From Candidatus Muiribacteriota bacterium (GTDB lineage: Bacteria; Muiribacteriota; DAOVTB01): a stretch of 51,381 bases of DNA. Both the position numbers and the translations under genes were made by a program. Position 1 is the first letter of the stretch. Each line of letters starts with the position of its first letter. The stretch covers positions 1 through 51,381 of the forward strand of contig DAOVTB010000009.1 in NCBI GenBank assembly GCA_030633305.1, read 5' to 3'. Positions 24,789-32,638 of the stretch are shown in pieces. The notes beneath the pieces are model-generated. The model searched no databases, had not been told where the DNA came from, and saw only the letters and a list, made by a program, of their open reading frames with translations.

Positions 24789-25274
24789 TTATTTTGTACT
24801 CTTTTTTAATAGATCGACTACATTTTTGAATTTGTCTCTGTTGTTTTCATTCATGTCCATTAAAATCTGATGGGCTTCAAGCATTGTATCGTTCAGTTCA
24901 CTCTTTACATCGCAATTAACCGATATAAAATTATCATCATTATCTTTATCAATTTTGCTGATAATTACGAATGCCTGTTCAAATCCCATGCTTTTGATAA
25001 CCTCTGTAACCTCATTATTAGTAGAAAGAAGTACTGGTTTTTTTAATTTTTGGTTATAGCAGAAAAGTGCAATTTTCGCAACTAGTCCGAGACTTGTACT
25101 ATCTATATATGTAGTTTTGGTTAAATCTATGATAAAGGTCTTGATGTTATGTTCTGAAAATATCATTTCAATTGCTTTGTTAAAGCAAGTGCTCATCATA
25201 TAACGAATCTTTCCTACAAGTTTAAATACACATTTATCGTCATTTACTGCATATAATATCTGGTTATTATCCAT
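24789..25274 (-). CDS. STAS-domain anti-sigma-factor antagonist
   Basis: 161 residues. Residues about 1-105 form a STAS domain with FIIDLTKTTYIDSTSLGLVAK split around the phosphorylation site; the Ser of IDS (Ser59) corresponds to the SpoIIAA/RsbV phospho-serine. The C-terminal 55 residues are polar, helical and not typical of SpoIIAA. Such proteins bind an anti-sigma kinase (RsbW type) when dephosphorylated. The start overlaps the end of the phosphatase gene by eight bases, which makes that phosphatase its likely partner. No RsbW-type kinase is encoded in the window. Confidence 0.85.
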   Translation of the reverse strand: MDNNQILYAVNDDKCVFKLVGKIRYMMSTCFNKAIEMIFSEHNIKTFIIDLTKTTYIDSTSLGLVAKIALFCYNQKLKKPVLLSTNNEVTEVIKSMGFEQAFVIISKIDKDNDDNFISVNCDVKSELNDTMLEAHQILMDMNENNRDKFKNVVDLLKKSTK

Positions 25275-26436
25275 TGTCCTGACCTCTGGTGATCGTTAGT
25301 ATTGTTACATCATCGGGAAAAGGTTCATGTCTCATTAGCTGATTAACAAAATTATTGAGTAATTCGTCTGATTGGAGTGTTTTCAAAAATGCAATTTTGT
25401 CTTTATTGTTTTGCTGTTCGAGAATATCTATTATTCCATCAGAAAAAACAGAAAGTCTGAAATTATCACTGAGTTTTTTTTCGTAAACTTCATATTCTGC
25501 ATAAGGAAAAAGACCTATTGGAAATCCCTTTCCCTTAATGAATTCACATTTTCCATGCTCCCATATTACTGGGAATGGATACTGTCCTGCGTAACCATAT
25601 TTCAAGAGTGATTTGCTTATGTCAATCACCCCATAAAAAAGAGTGATGTGTTTTTCAAGGTTTTCAGCAAGTAGTTCACGATTCAGAGCATTTAACAGCT
25701 GATCAGGTTTCAGGATGGTATCAATTTTCAGATGATTATAGTTTTCAAAATGCATTTTCATGAAACCTTTAAGAAGGACTGTGACAAGGGCTGAAGATAT
25801 TCCATGTCCGGAAACATCAGCAGAATAGAAAACAATATGGTTTTCATCTACATTAACATAGTCTACAAAATCTCCACTAAGACATCTTGAAGGCATAAAA
25901 TGAAATGAAAGATTGAAGTCATGGATATTTTGATTTTCCTCTGGAAGTAATTTTAACTGAATTCGTTTTGCTGTTTCTTCATCTAGTTGAATCTGTTTAA
26001 GTGTATTTTCCAGGTTAATTTGATATTTTTTATGTTCACGCTTGATTCTTGCAGTACATAATACTTTCTTAACACGATGCAGAAACAACGACATGTCAAT
26101 CAATGGTTTCATGATAAAATCCTGTGCCCCATTCTGAAGGGCGCTAATACAGTCCTTTATAAGACCAGTTCCAGATATAACGATGACAGGTGTCGCTGGG
26201 GATTCAATGTGAAGAATTTCAAGGACCTCAGTGCCACTCATAACAGGCATTCGTATATCAAGAATTACCAGATCTGGTTTGATTTTATTGAATTTTTCAA
26301 TTCCAATTTTCCCGTTTTCGGCAGTGTCCACTGTATAACCATAGTCTTCAAGATAGAGACGAAGACTAGTACGGATTGAATTTTGATCATCTATTATTAA
26401 GATGGTCTCGTTTGAAGCCGCAGTTTTATATTCCAT
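25267..26436 (-). CDS. Response regulator - SpoIIE/PP2C phosphatase
   Basis: 389 residues. Receiver domain (about 10-125): ILIIDDQ with the acidic pair, PDLVILDIRMPVMSG with the phospho-acceptor Asp, and the switch Lys in FIMKP. A helical linker (about 125-170, including EETAKRIQLKLLPEEN) joins it to a SpoIIE/RsbU phosphatase (about 170-385) with SADVSGHGISSALV and DVTILTI metal-binding segments. A phosphorylated receiver would switch on dephosphorylation of the adjacent STAS protein. No histidine kinase is nearby. The ATG has no Shine-Dalgarno and lies six bases after a TATAAT. Confidence 0.92.
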   Translation of the reverse strand: MEYKTAASNETILIIDDQNSIRTSLRLYLEDYGYTVDTAENGKIGIEKFNKIKPDLVILDIRMPVMSGTEVLEILHIESPATPVIVISGTGLIKDCISALQNGAQDFIMKPLIDMSLFLHRVKKVLCTARIKREHKKYQINLENTLKQIQLDEETAKRIQLKLLPEENQNIHDFNLSFHFMPSRCLSGDFVDYVNVDENHIVFYSADVSGHGISSALVTVLLKGFMKMHFENYNHLKIDTILKPDQLLNALNRELLAENLEKHITLFYGVIDISKSLLKYGYAGQYPFPVIWEHGKCEFIKGKGFPIGLFPYAEYEVYEKKLSDNFRLSVFSDGIIDILEQQNNKDKIAFLKTLQSDELLNNFVNQLMRHEPFPDDVTILTITRGQDNG

Positions 26437-26442
26437 ACTTTA

Positions 26443-26448
26443 ATTATA
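26443..26448 (-). promoter_or_regulatory. -10 box of a possibly leaderless response-regulator gene
   Basis: On the minus strand TATAAT ends exactly six bases before the ATG at 26436, and no ribosome-binding site is present. The -35 equivalent (TTAAAT, 17 bases upstream) is poor. Confidence 0.4.
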
Positions 26449-26463
26449 ACATATAATATAAAT

Positions 26464-28605
26464 TTATTTAAGTTTATAACTGAATGTACCTTCAGAAAAA
26501 GGAAATTTCATTGAAGTTACAGCTTTGGCTCTGCTTCTTTCCTGGAAAACACTATCTCCAATTAAATTACCATCCATATAAATTTTAACGTTTTTCCGGC
26601 TATTATCATAATCAATTTTGATCTTGTGTGTTGAACCAGTTCGTGCTCTTGCAGACATATTTAAATAATGATTTGTATTTGCACCTGGAGATTCGACTTT
26701 TCCCTTTGAGGCACTCTGGAACCATATTTTCCTATTTGCTAATCTAAAACCAAGACTTGAACCTCTAGCATTAAGAATTTCGATAAAATGCCCAGGACAT
26801 TCAAACATTCTGGGGTGTCCGGCACCAGAATGAGTAACTGCTATCACTGTCATGTCATATTCAACTTCCCATTTTCTGTTAAATGGAATATTTATCTTGA
26901 TTGAATCATTTTGTTTGACGTTGAATGTATTCCAACCAGATCCTGAAGGGCCACCAGATGATGATGAACTGGATGAGGTTGTACCAGAGGTGGATGCAGT
27001 CGCACCAGAACTAGTAGTTTTGCCATTAATCTTGGCTTTTACATATGGACTTCCAATTCCGAAACTTCCGGTCAAGCTGATTTCTACTTGGTCTCCAATT
27101 GCCATAGTCTGTTTATAAGTATCCGGTGGTCTTTTTGGTGACCAGTCTCTTCCAGAATTGACCATACTGCCAGATACTTTTGTACCATTTTCATATAGTG
27201 GACTTTGATCATGCCCGCTAGTTCTTTTCCATTTCAACCATGTTATTTTTGTACCATTACTTTTTGTAATCACTGCTTTTATTTCAGCAGAACTTGATGT
27301 TGAAAGAAGAGGTGTAATCTCAACTGTGCCTGCGCTTGTGAATTTAAAAGTTTTAGTTCCTGTGTTGTTGGAATCAAGGGTAATCTGTGTATTTGTAGAA
27401 GTAGCTTGATTGCCGGTATTTGTATTTGCAACTGGAGGATTCGTACTGCCAACTGAATATTTTACTATACCTGTAAAACGATCAATAAAAATCTGTTTAG
27501 CAGCAATAGGCAAAGTTTTAACAATAAATGCATAATCACCTGAAAGATTACCGTCAATATAGACTTTATATCTCTTGTTTACAATGTCATATTCTGCTTT
27601 AAGTTTGTGGGATTTTCCGTCATCTATGGTTAAAGATCCAGTTGAAGCGTAATTGTCTGTATTTGTAGAAGGAAATGAATTTTTAACAGTACCGATATTG
27701 AAAGATTTTGTAAAGTAAATACGATAACTTGCAAGCTTGAAGCATAAAGCTTTATTTGATCCCCAAAAAAAATCAAGTCTTCGTGTTTTAACATTTCTAT
27801 TTCCATTGAAAAATCTGTTTCCATTTGTACTAGCCTGGAATACTCCAGACATTTCAATAAGCCAGTTTTTATCAAATGGAATATCTACATTCATTATATC
27901 ACCAGGTTTTACACTCTTGCCAGCCCAATTTGATTGTTGATTTCCAGTAGTATTGATTATATTTGCGGAAGTGGTTGTAGTGTTTCCAGAAGCGGTTGTT
28001 GTATTTGAATTCCTGTTTTCAATCTTTAAACGTATTTTTCCAGAAAACCCCTCCGCTTTTAAACCGTTTACGGGGGAAGGCGTTTTCTTTACAATAATCT
28101 GATAGTCACCAACGAGGACATTATCGGCATAGACTTGCATGTTTTTTGCCGCAAGGTTGTATTCAACACGTAATTTATGAGTTGCGCCATCCTGGATACT
28201 GATTGAATTTGTTCTGGCCTGGTGATCAGGTGGAGCAGGAGTAGTGACAGAACCAACCTTTACATTATTATATTCAAAATTAATTTTTCTATTGTATAGT
28301 CTGATTCTGAGTTTATTAGTACCCCAGAAAAACCAGTCGACGCCTCTTTCATGAATACTTTTTGTTGGATTTCCAATAAGAATTCTTCCATTTTTTCCTT
28401 CTTTAAATATTCCATCAGCTTCAAGCACCCAGCTCCTATCATAAGGTATTTTCAGATTGACCGTTCCACCACGAACAACATTATACTCTTTAAAAGGTGA
28501 TCGGTTTTTGTAATTAACAAGTGCTTGTAGGGATACATCATTGCTGGAATATATCAGCGTTAGTGTGAAAAAGAAAATAATTAGGAAAAAAATGTTGATC
28601 TTCAT
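26464..28605 (-). CDS. Exported protein with three lectin-like modules and shared domain
   Basis: 713 residues with a signal peptide (about 1-21). Three modules of about 155 residues (about 40-197, 225-385, 557-712) repeat the same plan: IPYDRSW / IPFDKNW / IPFNRKW, then LYNRKINF / LASYRIYF / LANRKIWF, then HKLRVEYN / HKLKAEYD / HKIKIDYD and VYADNVLVGD / VYIDGNLSGD / IYMDGNLIGD. The strand pattern suits a concanavalin-like (LamG) sandwich, so binding of polysaccharide is a guess. Between modules 2 and 3 lies a different domain (about 417-512) shared with the exported protein at 19092-19904. Thr/Asn- and Ser-rich linkers separate modules. GGAG precedes the ATG. Confidence 0.7.
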   Translation of the reverse strand: MKINIFFLIIFFFTLTLIYSSNDVSLQALVNYKNRSPFKEYNVVRGGTVNLKIPYDRSWVLEADGIFKEGKNGRILIGNPTKSIHERGVDWFFWGTNKLRIRLYNRKINFEYNNVKVGSVTTPAPPDHQARTNSISIQDGATHKLRVEYNLAAKNMQVYADNVLVGDYQIIVKKTPSPVNGLKAEGFSGKIRLKIENRNSNTTTASGNTTTTSANIINTTGNQQSNWAGKSVKPGDIMNVDIPFDKNWLIEMSGVFQASTNGNRFFNGNRNVKTRRLDFFWGSNKALCFKLASYRIYFTKSFNIGTVKNSFPSTNTDNYASTGSLTIDDGKSHKLKAEYDIVNKRYKVYIDGNLSGDYAFIVKTLPIAAKQIFIDRFTGIVKYSVGSTNPPVANTNTGNQATSTNTQITLDSNNTGTKTFKFTSAGTVEITPLLSTSSSAEIKAVITKSNGTKITWLKWKRTSGHDQSPLYENGTKVSGSMVNSGRDWSPKRPPDTYKQTMAIGDQVEISLTGSFGIGSPYVKAKINGKTTSSGATASTSGTTSSSSSSSGGPSGSGWNTFNVKQNDSIKINIPFNRKWEVEYDMTVIAVTHSGAGHPRMFECPGHFIEILNARGSSLGFRLANRKIWFQSASKGKVESPGANTNHYLNMSARARTGSTHKIKIDYDNSRKNVKIYMDGNLIGDSVFQERSRAKAVTSMKFPFSEGTFSYKLK

Positions 28606-28676
28606 GGTATCTCCAATGTTTTTTAATATTTTACCAGTATAACAAATACCTATGTCTGTTTAGTGTACAAAAATGA

Positions 28677-28835
28677 ATAAATGGGAAAATAATTTTCAGA
28701 AACATCCCACTAGAAAATGTTGTTCTTTATGTGTCTGGACATATGGAGTTAGATTTTATCGACCTTATTATTGAACATAAGTTTGAAGATTATGAGTTGA
28801 GTTTATTACCTTATCAGGTATTTTGGTTGAAATGA
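28677..28835 (+). pseudogene. Possible remnant or very small ORF
   Basis: About 52 codons open in one frame of an otherwise non-coding 292-base gap, ending in TGA at 28833-28835. The text reads like protein (RNIPLENVVLYVSGHME, EDYELSLLPYQVFW), but there is no good start (GTG 28731 or ATG 28743 without a ribosome site). It could be the C-terminal scrap of a lost gene. It overlaps nothing else. Confidence 0.25.
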
Positions 28836-28837
28836 AG

Positions 28838-28867
28838 TTGACAATAAACCTGATGATAGGATAAAAT
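28838..28867 (+). promoter_or_regulatory. Sigma-A type promoter
   Basis: Perfect TTGACA at 28838-28843, an 18-base spacer and TAAAAT at 28862-28867, 30 bases before the next start codon. Confidence 0.65.
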
Positions 28868-28897
28868 CGTAACATCAAAAAAATTGAGGAGATTATT

Positions 28898-29893
28898 ATG
28901 AAGAAATTAGTTATAATTGCAATCCTGTTGCTTGGGGTTAATATTCTATTTTGTATGGAAGCGACTTTGATTCCTAGAGATGCATTATTAAGAGTTGAAG
29001 TAAAGGTAACAAAACTCCTTGAAAGTTCTTATTATAAAGAATTCAAAGCATCTCCAAAGGGAAAGCAGGCGATGCAGAAGCTCTTGAAAGTTAAGGAACT
29101 TCTAGGTATTGATCCTGAAAAAAGTATTAATTCGTTAGAATTTTATGCAGCAAAACCTAAAAACAAAAAGGACAAGCTGGTATTATTTTATATTGATACA
29201 AATTTGAAAAATGTAAAAATCAAAGCACTTATTGATGCTGAAACAAAGAAGAAAGGCAGCAAAGTTGAAGAACTTGAAGTTAAAGGATTTGAGACTTTAA
29301 AAGTAACTCCTAAGAACAAGGATGTTGGTTTTATCGTTTTTCTGGAAGAAGGCCGTGTTGCTGTATGTTCTGAAGCCTGGTTGGAAGAAGCAATCACTAA
29401 TTACAAGGGTAAAAAAGTTGTTAATAAGAAACTGGCTAAAACTGATCCAGCTTCTGAAAAAATGATGATTAATGCTGCTGTAATTGTTCCTGAAGAAGCT
29501 AAAAAACAGATGGCAATGAAACCGCCTGCTGCACCATTCAGCAAAGTTGATATGTTGTTTCTTGGAATAAATTCTGAAAATAAGGGATTTGAAATCAATA
29601 TAGTCATGAAATGTAACAATGAACAGGATGCTACTACGATATCAAATGGTTTAAATGGTTTTATGATGATGGGTCGTATGTTCTTGCAGCAGAAGAATCT
29701 TGCTGAAGTTCTTGATTATTTGAAAATATCTCTCAATAAGACTTCAGTCAACCTGAATTTGAAAATGGATGAAAAACAGCTTATGGACCTGTCTGAAAAA
29801 TTGAAGAAATTGAATCCTGTATTTCAGCAGTTACCCGGAAGAGAAAAAGCCCCATTGAAAGATTCTACACCTGCAAAAGAAAAGGGAAAATAA
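28898..29893 (+). CDS. Exported protein of unknown function
   Basis: 331 residues with a signal peptide (MKKLVIIAILLLGVNILFCMEA). The mature protein alternates helices and strands, is Lys/Glu rich, and contains repeated half-domains: VEELEVKGFETLKVTP with IVFLEEGRVAVCSEAWLEEAI suggests a DUF3352-like fold of the kind found in proteins that fold around hydrophobic ligands, but that match is weak. It has its own promoter and a terminator behind it. GAGGAG lies upstream of the ATG. The function is unknown. Confidence 0.6.
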   Translation: MKKLVIIAILLLGVNILFCMEATLIPRDALLRVEVKVTKLLESSYYKEFKASPKGKQAMQKLLKVKELLGIDPEKSINSLEFYAAKPKNKKDKLVLFYIDTNLKNVKIKALIDAETKKKGSKVEELEVKGFETLKVTPKNKDVGFIVFLEEGRVAVCSEAWLEEAITNYKGKKVVNKKLAKTDPASEKMMINAAVIVPEEAKKQMAMKPPAAPFSKVDMLFLGINSENKGFEINIVMKCNNEQDATTISNGLNGFMMMGRMFLQQKNLAEVLDYLKISLNKTSVNLNLKMDEKQLMDLSEKLKKLNPVFQQLPGREKAPLKDSTPAKEKGK

Positions 29894-29913
29894 ATACAAA
29901 GTATAAATGAGTT

Positions 29914-29950
29914 AACAGGCAAGGCTAGATGCTTTGCCTGTTGTTTTTTT
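29914..29950 (+). terminator. Rho-independent terminator
   Basis: AACAGGCAA at 29914-29922, an 11-base loop, TTGCCTGTT at 29934-29942, then a T-rich tract. The stem is a perfect nine base pairs. Confidence 0.85.
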
Positions 29951-29975
29951 AGGGGAAAACTTTTACTAAGGTAAT

Positions 29976-31538
29976 TTGGTTACTGTATTGTATAAACCAA
30001 GTAAATATTTCTTAACTATTTTATTATTTTTTGTAATTTACGGAAATTTATTTTCTGGAAATTCTGAAAAAGCATTAAAATTTATAAAAACATCTCAACA
30101 GTTATATTCTAGAAATAATATTGAAGATGCGATTGTATTTTTCTATAAGGCACTCCACGAAGATGAAAATATAGTAAATAAGAGTTCTGAGCTTAGTGAT
30201 TATGCAAATATAATAAATTCAAAGACAGAAAACTTTTTCCATAATTCTCTTTTTAAGGCTCGCGTTTTATTCAATGATGGAAAATATGATAAATCTATTT
30301 CTATTCTGCAGAAGATCAGGATCATAGAGTCTGATAATTATGAATTAAATGACATGATCAAAAAGGTGATCTCTGAAAAAAAACAGTTACAATTGATTTC
30401 TGGTCAGGAAAAATACCGGAAAAAAAGTCTTATTTCCAGTGGTGGCCGTTCAAGAAGTGGTGGAAGTGTAAAAGAAAAAAAGACTCCAAAATTCATGATT
30501 ATTGAAAGAATGCTCAAACAGGTTGATATAGCTTTAATTCATCAGGATTATAATAAAGCTATGTCGATTATCAATGAAGCATTATTGATCGATGTTTCAA
30601 ATATTGCATTAAATTCTAAAATCAAAGAGCTGAATATATCCAAGAAAACGTTGGTTCCTTATAGGGATGGATTACGTTATTATCAGCAGAAGCAATATAA
30701 AACTGCACTTTTCCATTTTCTACATGTGTATGAATTTGACAGAAATTTTATGGATATTCATAAATATATTGGAATCTGTTATATCCATCTTAACGAATTT
30801 AAAAAAGCTGCTGAGTTTATTGAAAATTTCATGAAGAACAGATCATGCGATATTGATATATATACAAATCTCTTTCATTACTTTTACGATAAAGGTAATT
30901 ATAATTTATCTAATAAATTTGTTGCAAAGATTCAGAGTATACGTAGTCATGATCGCGATTTATGGTGGGGGATTTCTGAAAAAATATACTGGATACTTAA
31001 TTATAAATCTTTGATCCTCCTTTTTTTTGAAATTGGACTTCTGTTGTATGCTGTTTTTACAATTTATGCTGTGTTTGAAATGTCTCAGAAAAAAAAGCGA
31101 TTAAAATTCAGTGTAATTGAAAAGCTTATTCATGCTTTTAATTATCAAAAAGCGATTAAAATATTGCAGGATTATCTTGCACTTTACAAGACTGAAGTTC
31201 AATATCGCTTTGTTCTGGCTTATCTTTTAGATATTGAAAAGGATTTACTGGGAGCTAAAGCTCAGCTTCAAACTGTTTTATTAACTTCTCCGGATAGTAG
31301 ACTTGCACGTTTGAATCTGGCAAGTATACACTTTAAATCTGGTGATAATAGAAGTGCACTTGGTGAATTGATTTCAATTTTTGGTGATGAAGATTATAAA
31401 TCTGTTTTGATTGATGAATATAAAGAAATGAGTTTAAATGATATGTTGGATAATCCGGGAAAATCTGAAACAATATTTTATTTGTTATTTAACTATTTAC
31501 AAAAAGATCTTTCTGATATGAGGTATTTAATAAAATGA
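29976..31538 (+). CDS. TPR-repeat membrane protein
   Basis: 520 residues from a TTG start (29976) with AAGG upstream; TTG 29988 is an alternative. An N-terminal hydrophobic segment (about 10-26) is a signal or anchor. Tetratricopeptide-like helices fill about 30-330 (for instance GLRYYQQKQYKTALFHFL). A membrane span follows at about 345-370 (SLILLFFEIGLLLYAVF), then more TPR units, for example YRFVLAYLLDIEKDLLGAKAQL. A Ser/Gly/Arg patch (SSGGRSRSGGS) lies near residue 150. It looks like a bitopic scaffold with TPRs on both sides of the membrane. Its stop overlaps the prmA ATG by four bases. Confidence 0.7.
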   Translation: MVTVLYKPSKYFLTILLFFVIYGNLFSGNSEKALKFIKTSQQLYSRNNIEDAIVFFYKALHEDENIVNKSSELSDYANIINSKTENFFHNSLFKARVLFNDGKYDKSISILQKIRIIESDNYELNDMIKKVISEKKQLQLISGQEKYRKKSLISSGGRSRSGGSVKEKKTPKFMIIERMLKQVDIALIHQDYNKAMSIINEALLIDVSNIALNSKIKELNISKKTLVPYRDGLRYYQQKQYKTALFHFLHVYEFDRNFMDIHKYIGICYIHLNEFKKAAEFIENFMKNRSCDIDIYTNLFHYFYDKGNYNLSNKFVAKIQSIRSHDRDLWWGISEKIYWILNYKSLILLFFEIGLLLYAVFTIYAVFEMSQKKKRLKFSVIEKLIHAFNYQKAIKILQDYLALYKTEVQYRFVLAYLLDIEKDLLGAKAQLQTVLLTSPDSRLARLNLASIHFKSGDNRSALGELISIFGDEDYKSVLIDEYKEMSLNDMLDNPGKSETIFYLLFNYLQKDLSDMRYLIK

Positions 31539-32422
31539 ATGTGATTAAGCTTATTTTTAAAGATACTTTTCAGCTTGAAACAGCAGTTGAAATTTTTAAT
31601 ATCAACGGTTTATATAATGTTGAGATTTTTTCACTTGATGACTTTCTTCAAGATACACAAGGTCTACCAGAAGAACTTATAGATATGGAAAAAGTATCCA
31701 AAGATGGAAAGTATTATCTGAAATATTTTTGCGATTCAAAAAAAGAGAAAGATGATGCTAACAGGATAATAATGGATCAGATAACATATGAATCTATTGA
31801 AACTGGAGAAATCAGTGTTGAACAGCTCAATGATTATTTGGAATTAAAACATGACATAACTATAAAAGATCAACTTCTGATTACATCTGATTGCGATCAT
31901 GATGGAAAGGGATTTACACATAAAATTTATATTGTGCCAGGAATGGGGTTTGGAACCGGAGAACACGAAACAACTTTTGATTCTCTTAGAACAATGTTTG
32001 ATTTAAAGGGGGAATTTGATTCTTTTTTTGACGTTGGGTGCGGAAGCGGAATATTATCGATTCTAGCCTCTAAGCTTGGCGCTAAAAAAATAGAAGGTAT
32101 TGATATTGATCAAGATAGTATTAACAATGCTTTTGAAAATTGTAAGCTCAATAAGGCAGATTGTGACCTTTATGTCGGAGATGTATTTAAGCTAAAGAGT
32201 GTTTACAAGTATGATCTGGTTGTTGCCAATATTTATGCTGATATTTTGACAAAAGCCTGGAACAAAATTACTGATATATGTTCTAAATATCTGATTGTAT
32301 CTGGTATAGTTGATTATAAATGGGAATCTGTGAAAAATGTTTTTGAGAAGGAATTTGATTTGAAAAAGAAGCATCAGAACAATGAATGGGTTACCGGACT
32401 GTTTGTAAGGAAAGAAAAATAA
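31535..32422 (+). CDS. prmA: Ribosomal protein L11 methyltransferase
   Basis: 295 residues. A divergent N-terminal substrate-binding region (about 1-110) is followed by the diagnostic PGMGFGTGEHETT block, the SAM site FFDVGCGSGILSILASKLGA with acidic IEGIDID, and VVANIYADIL in place of the usual ANI(L)ANPL catalytic segment. PrmA trimethylates ribosomal protein L11. The length is typical. It overlaps the TPR membrane gene by ATGA, an unusual pairing for prmA. Confidence 0.9.
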   Translation: MNVIKLIFKDTFQLETAVEIFNINGLYNVEIFSLDDFLQDTQGLPEELIDMEKVSKDGKYYLKYFCDSKKEKDDANRIIMDQITYESIETGEISVEQLNDYLELKHDITIKDQLLITSDCDHDGKGFTHKIYIVPGMGFGTGEHETTFDSLRTMFDLKGEFDSFFDVGCGSGILSILASKLGAKKIEGIDIDQDSINNAFENCKLNKADCDLYVGDVFKLKSVYKYDLVVANIYADILTKAWNKITDICSKYLIVSGIVDYKWESVKNVFEKEFDLKKKHQNNEWVTGLFVRKEK

Positions 32423-32433
32423 AAAAGAAATTT

Positions 32434-32509
32434 ACCACGAAGAACACGAAGGTAAAACAGAAAGAATAAAAATAGAATAATAATGTAGGGACAGGCCCCT
32501 GTGGGTGTC
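32434..32509. repeat. Composite repeat, copy 1
   Basis: Two parts: ACCACGAAGAACACGAAGG at 32434-32452 and GTAGGGACAGGCCCCTGTGG at 32485-32504, the latter containing the hairpin ACAGG-CC-CCTGT (32491-32502). The A-rich spacer is 32 bases. A second copy follows at 32530-32603 with nearly the same spacing (96 then 95 bases offset). It lies in the prmA-lpd gap. Confidence 0.75.
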
Positions 32510-32529
32510 AAAAATTTAAAAAAAGAATT

Positions 32530-32603
32530 ACCATGAAGAGCATGAAGGACATGAAAAAAAAAAAAAATTGTAAAATGCCGTAGGGACAGGTCGTGACCTG
32601 TCC
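32530..32603. repeat. Composite repeat, copy 2
   Basis: ACCATGAAGAGCATGAAGG at 32530-32548, then GTAGGGACAGG at 32580-32590. Here the hairpin is longer and perfect: GGACAGGTC at 32584-32592 and GACCTGTCC at 32595-32603. The two copies have drifted mostly by C/T changes, and copy 2 has a long A-run between its parts. Confidence 0.75.
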
Positions 32604-32638
32604 AATAATAAATGTTTTATACTGATAAGGAGTCTTAA

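Noticed and set aside
26852-27118. 88-codon acidic open frame on the plus strand
   Set aside because: Antisense to the Ser/Gly-rich linker of the 713-residue protein; an artefact of its repetitive codons.
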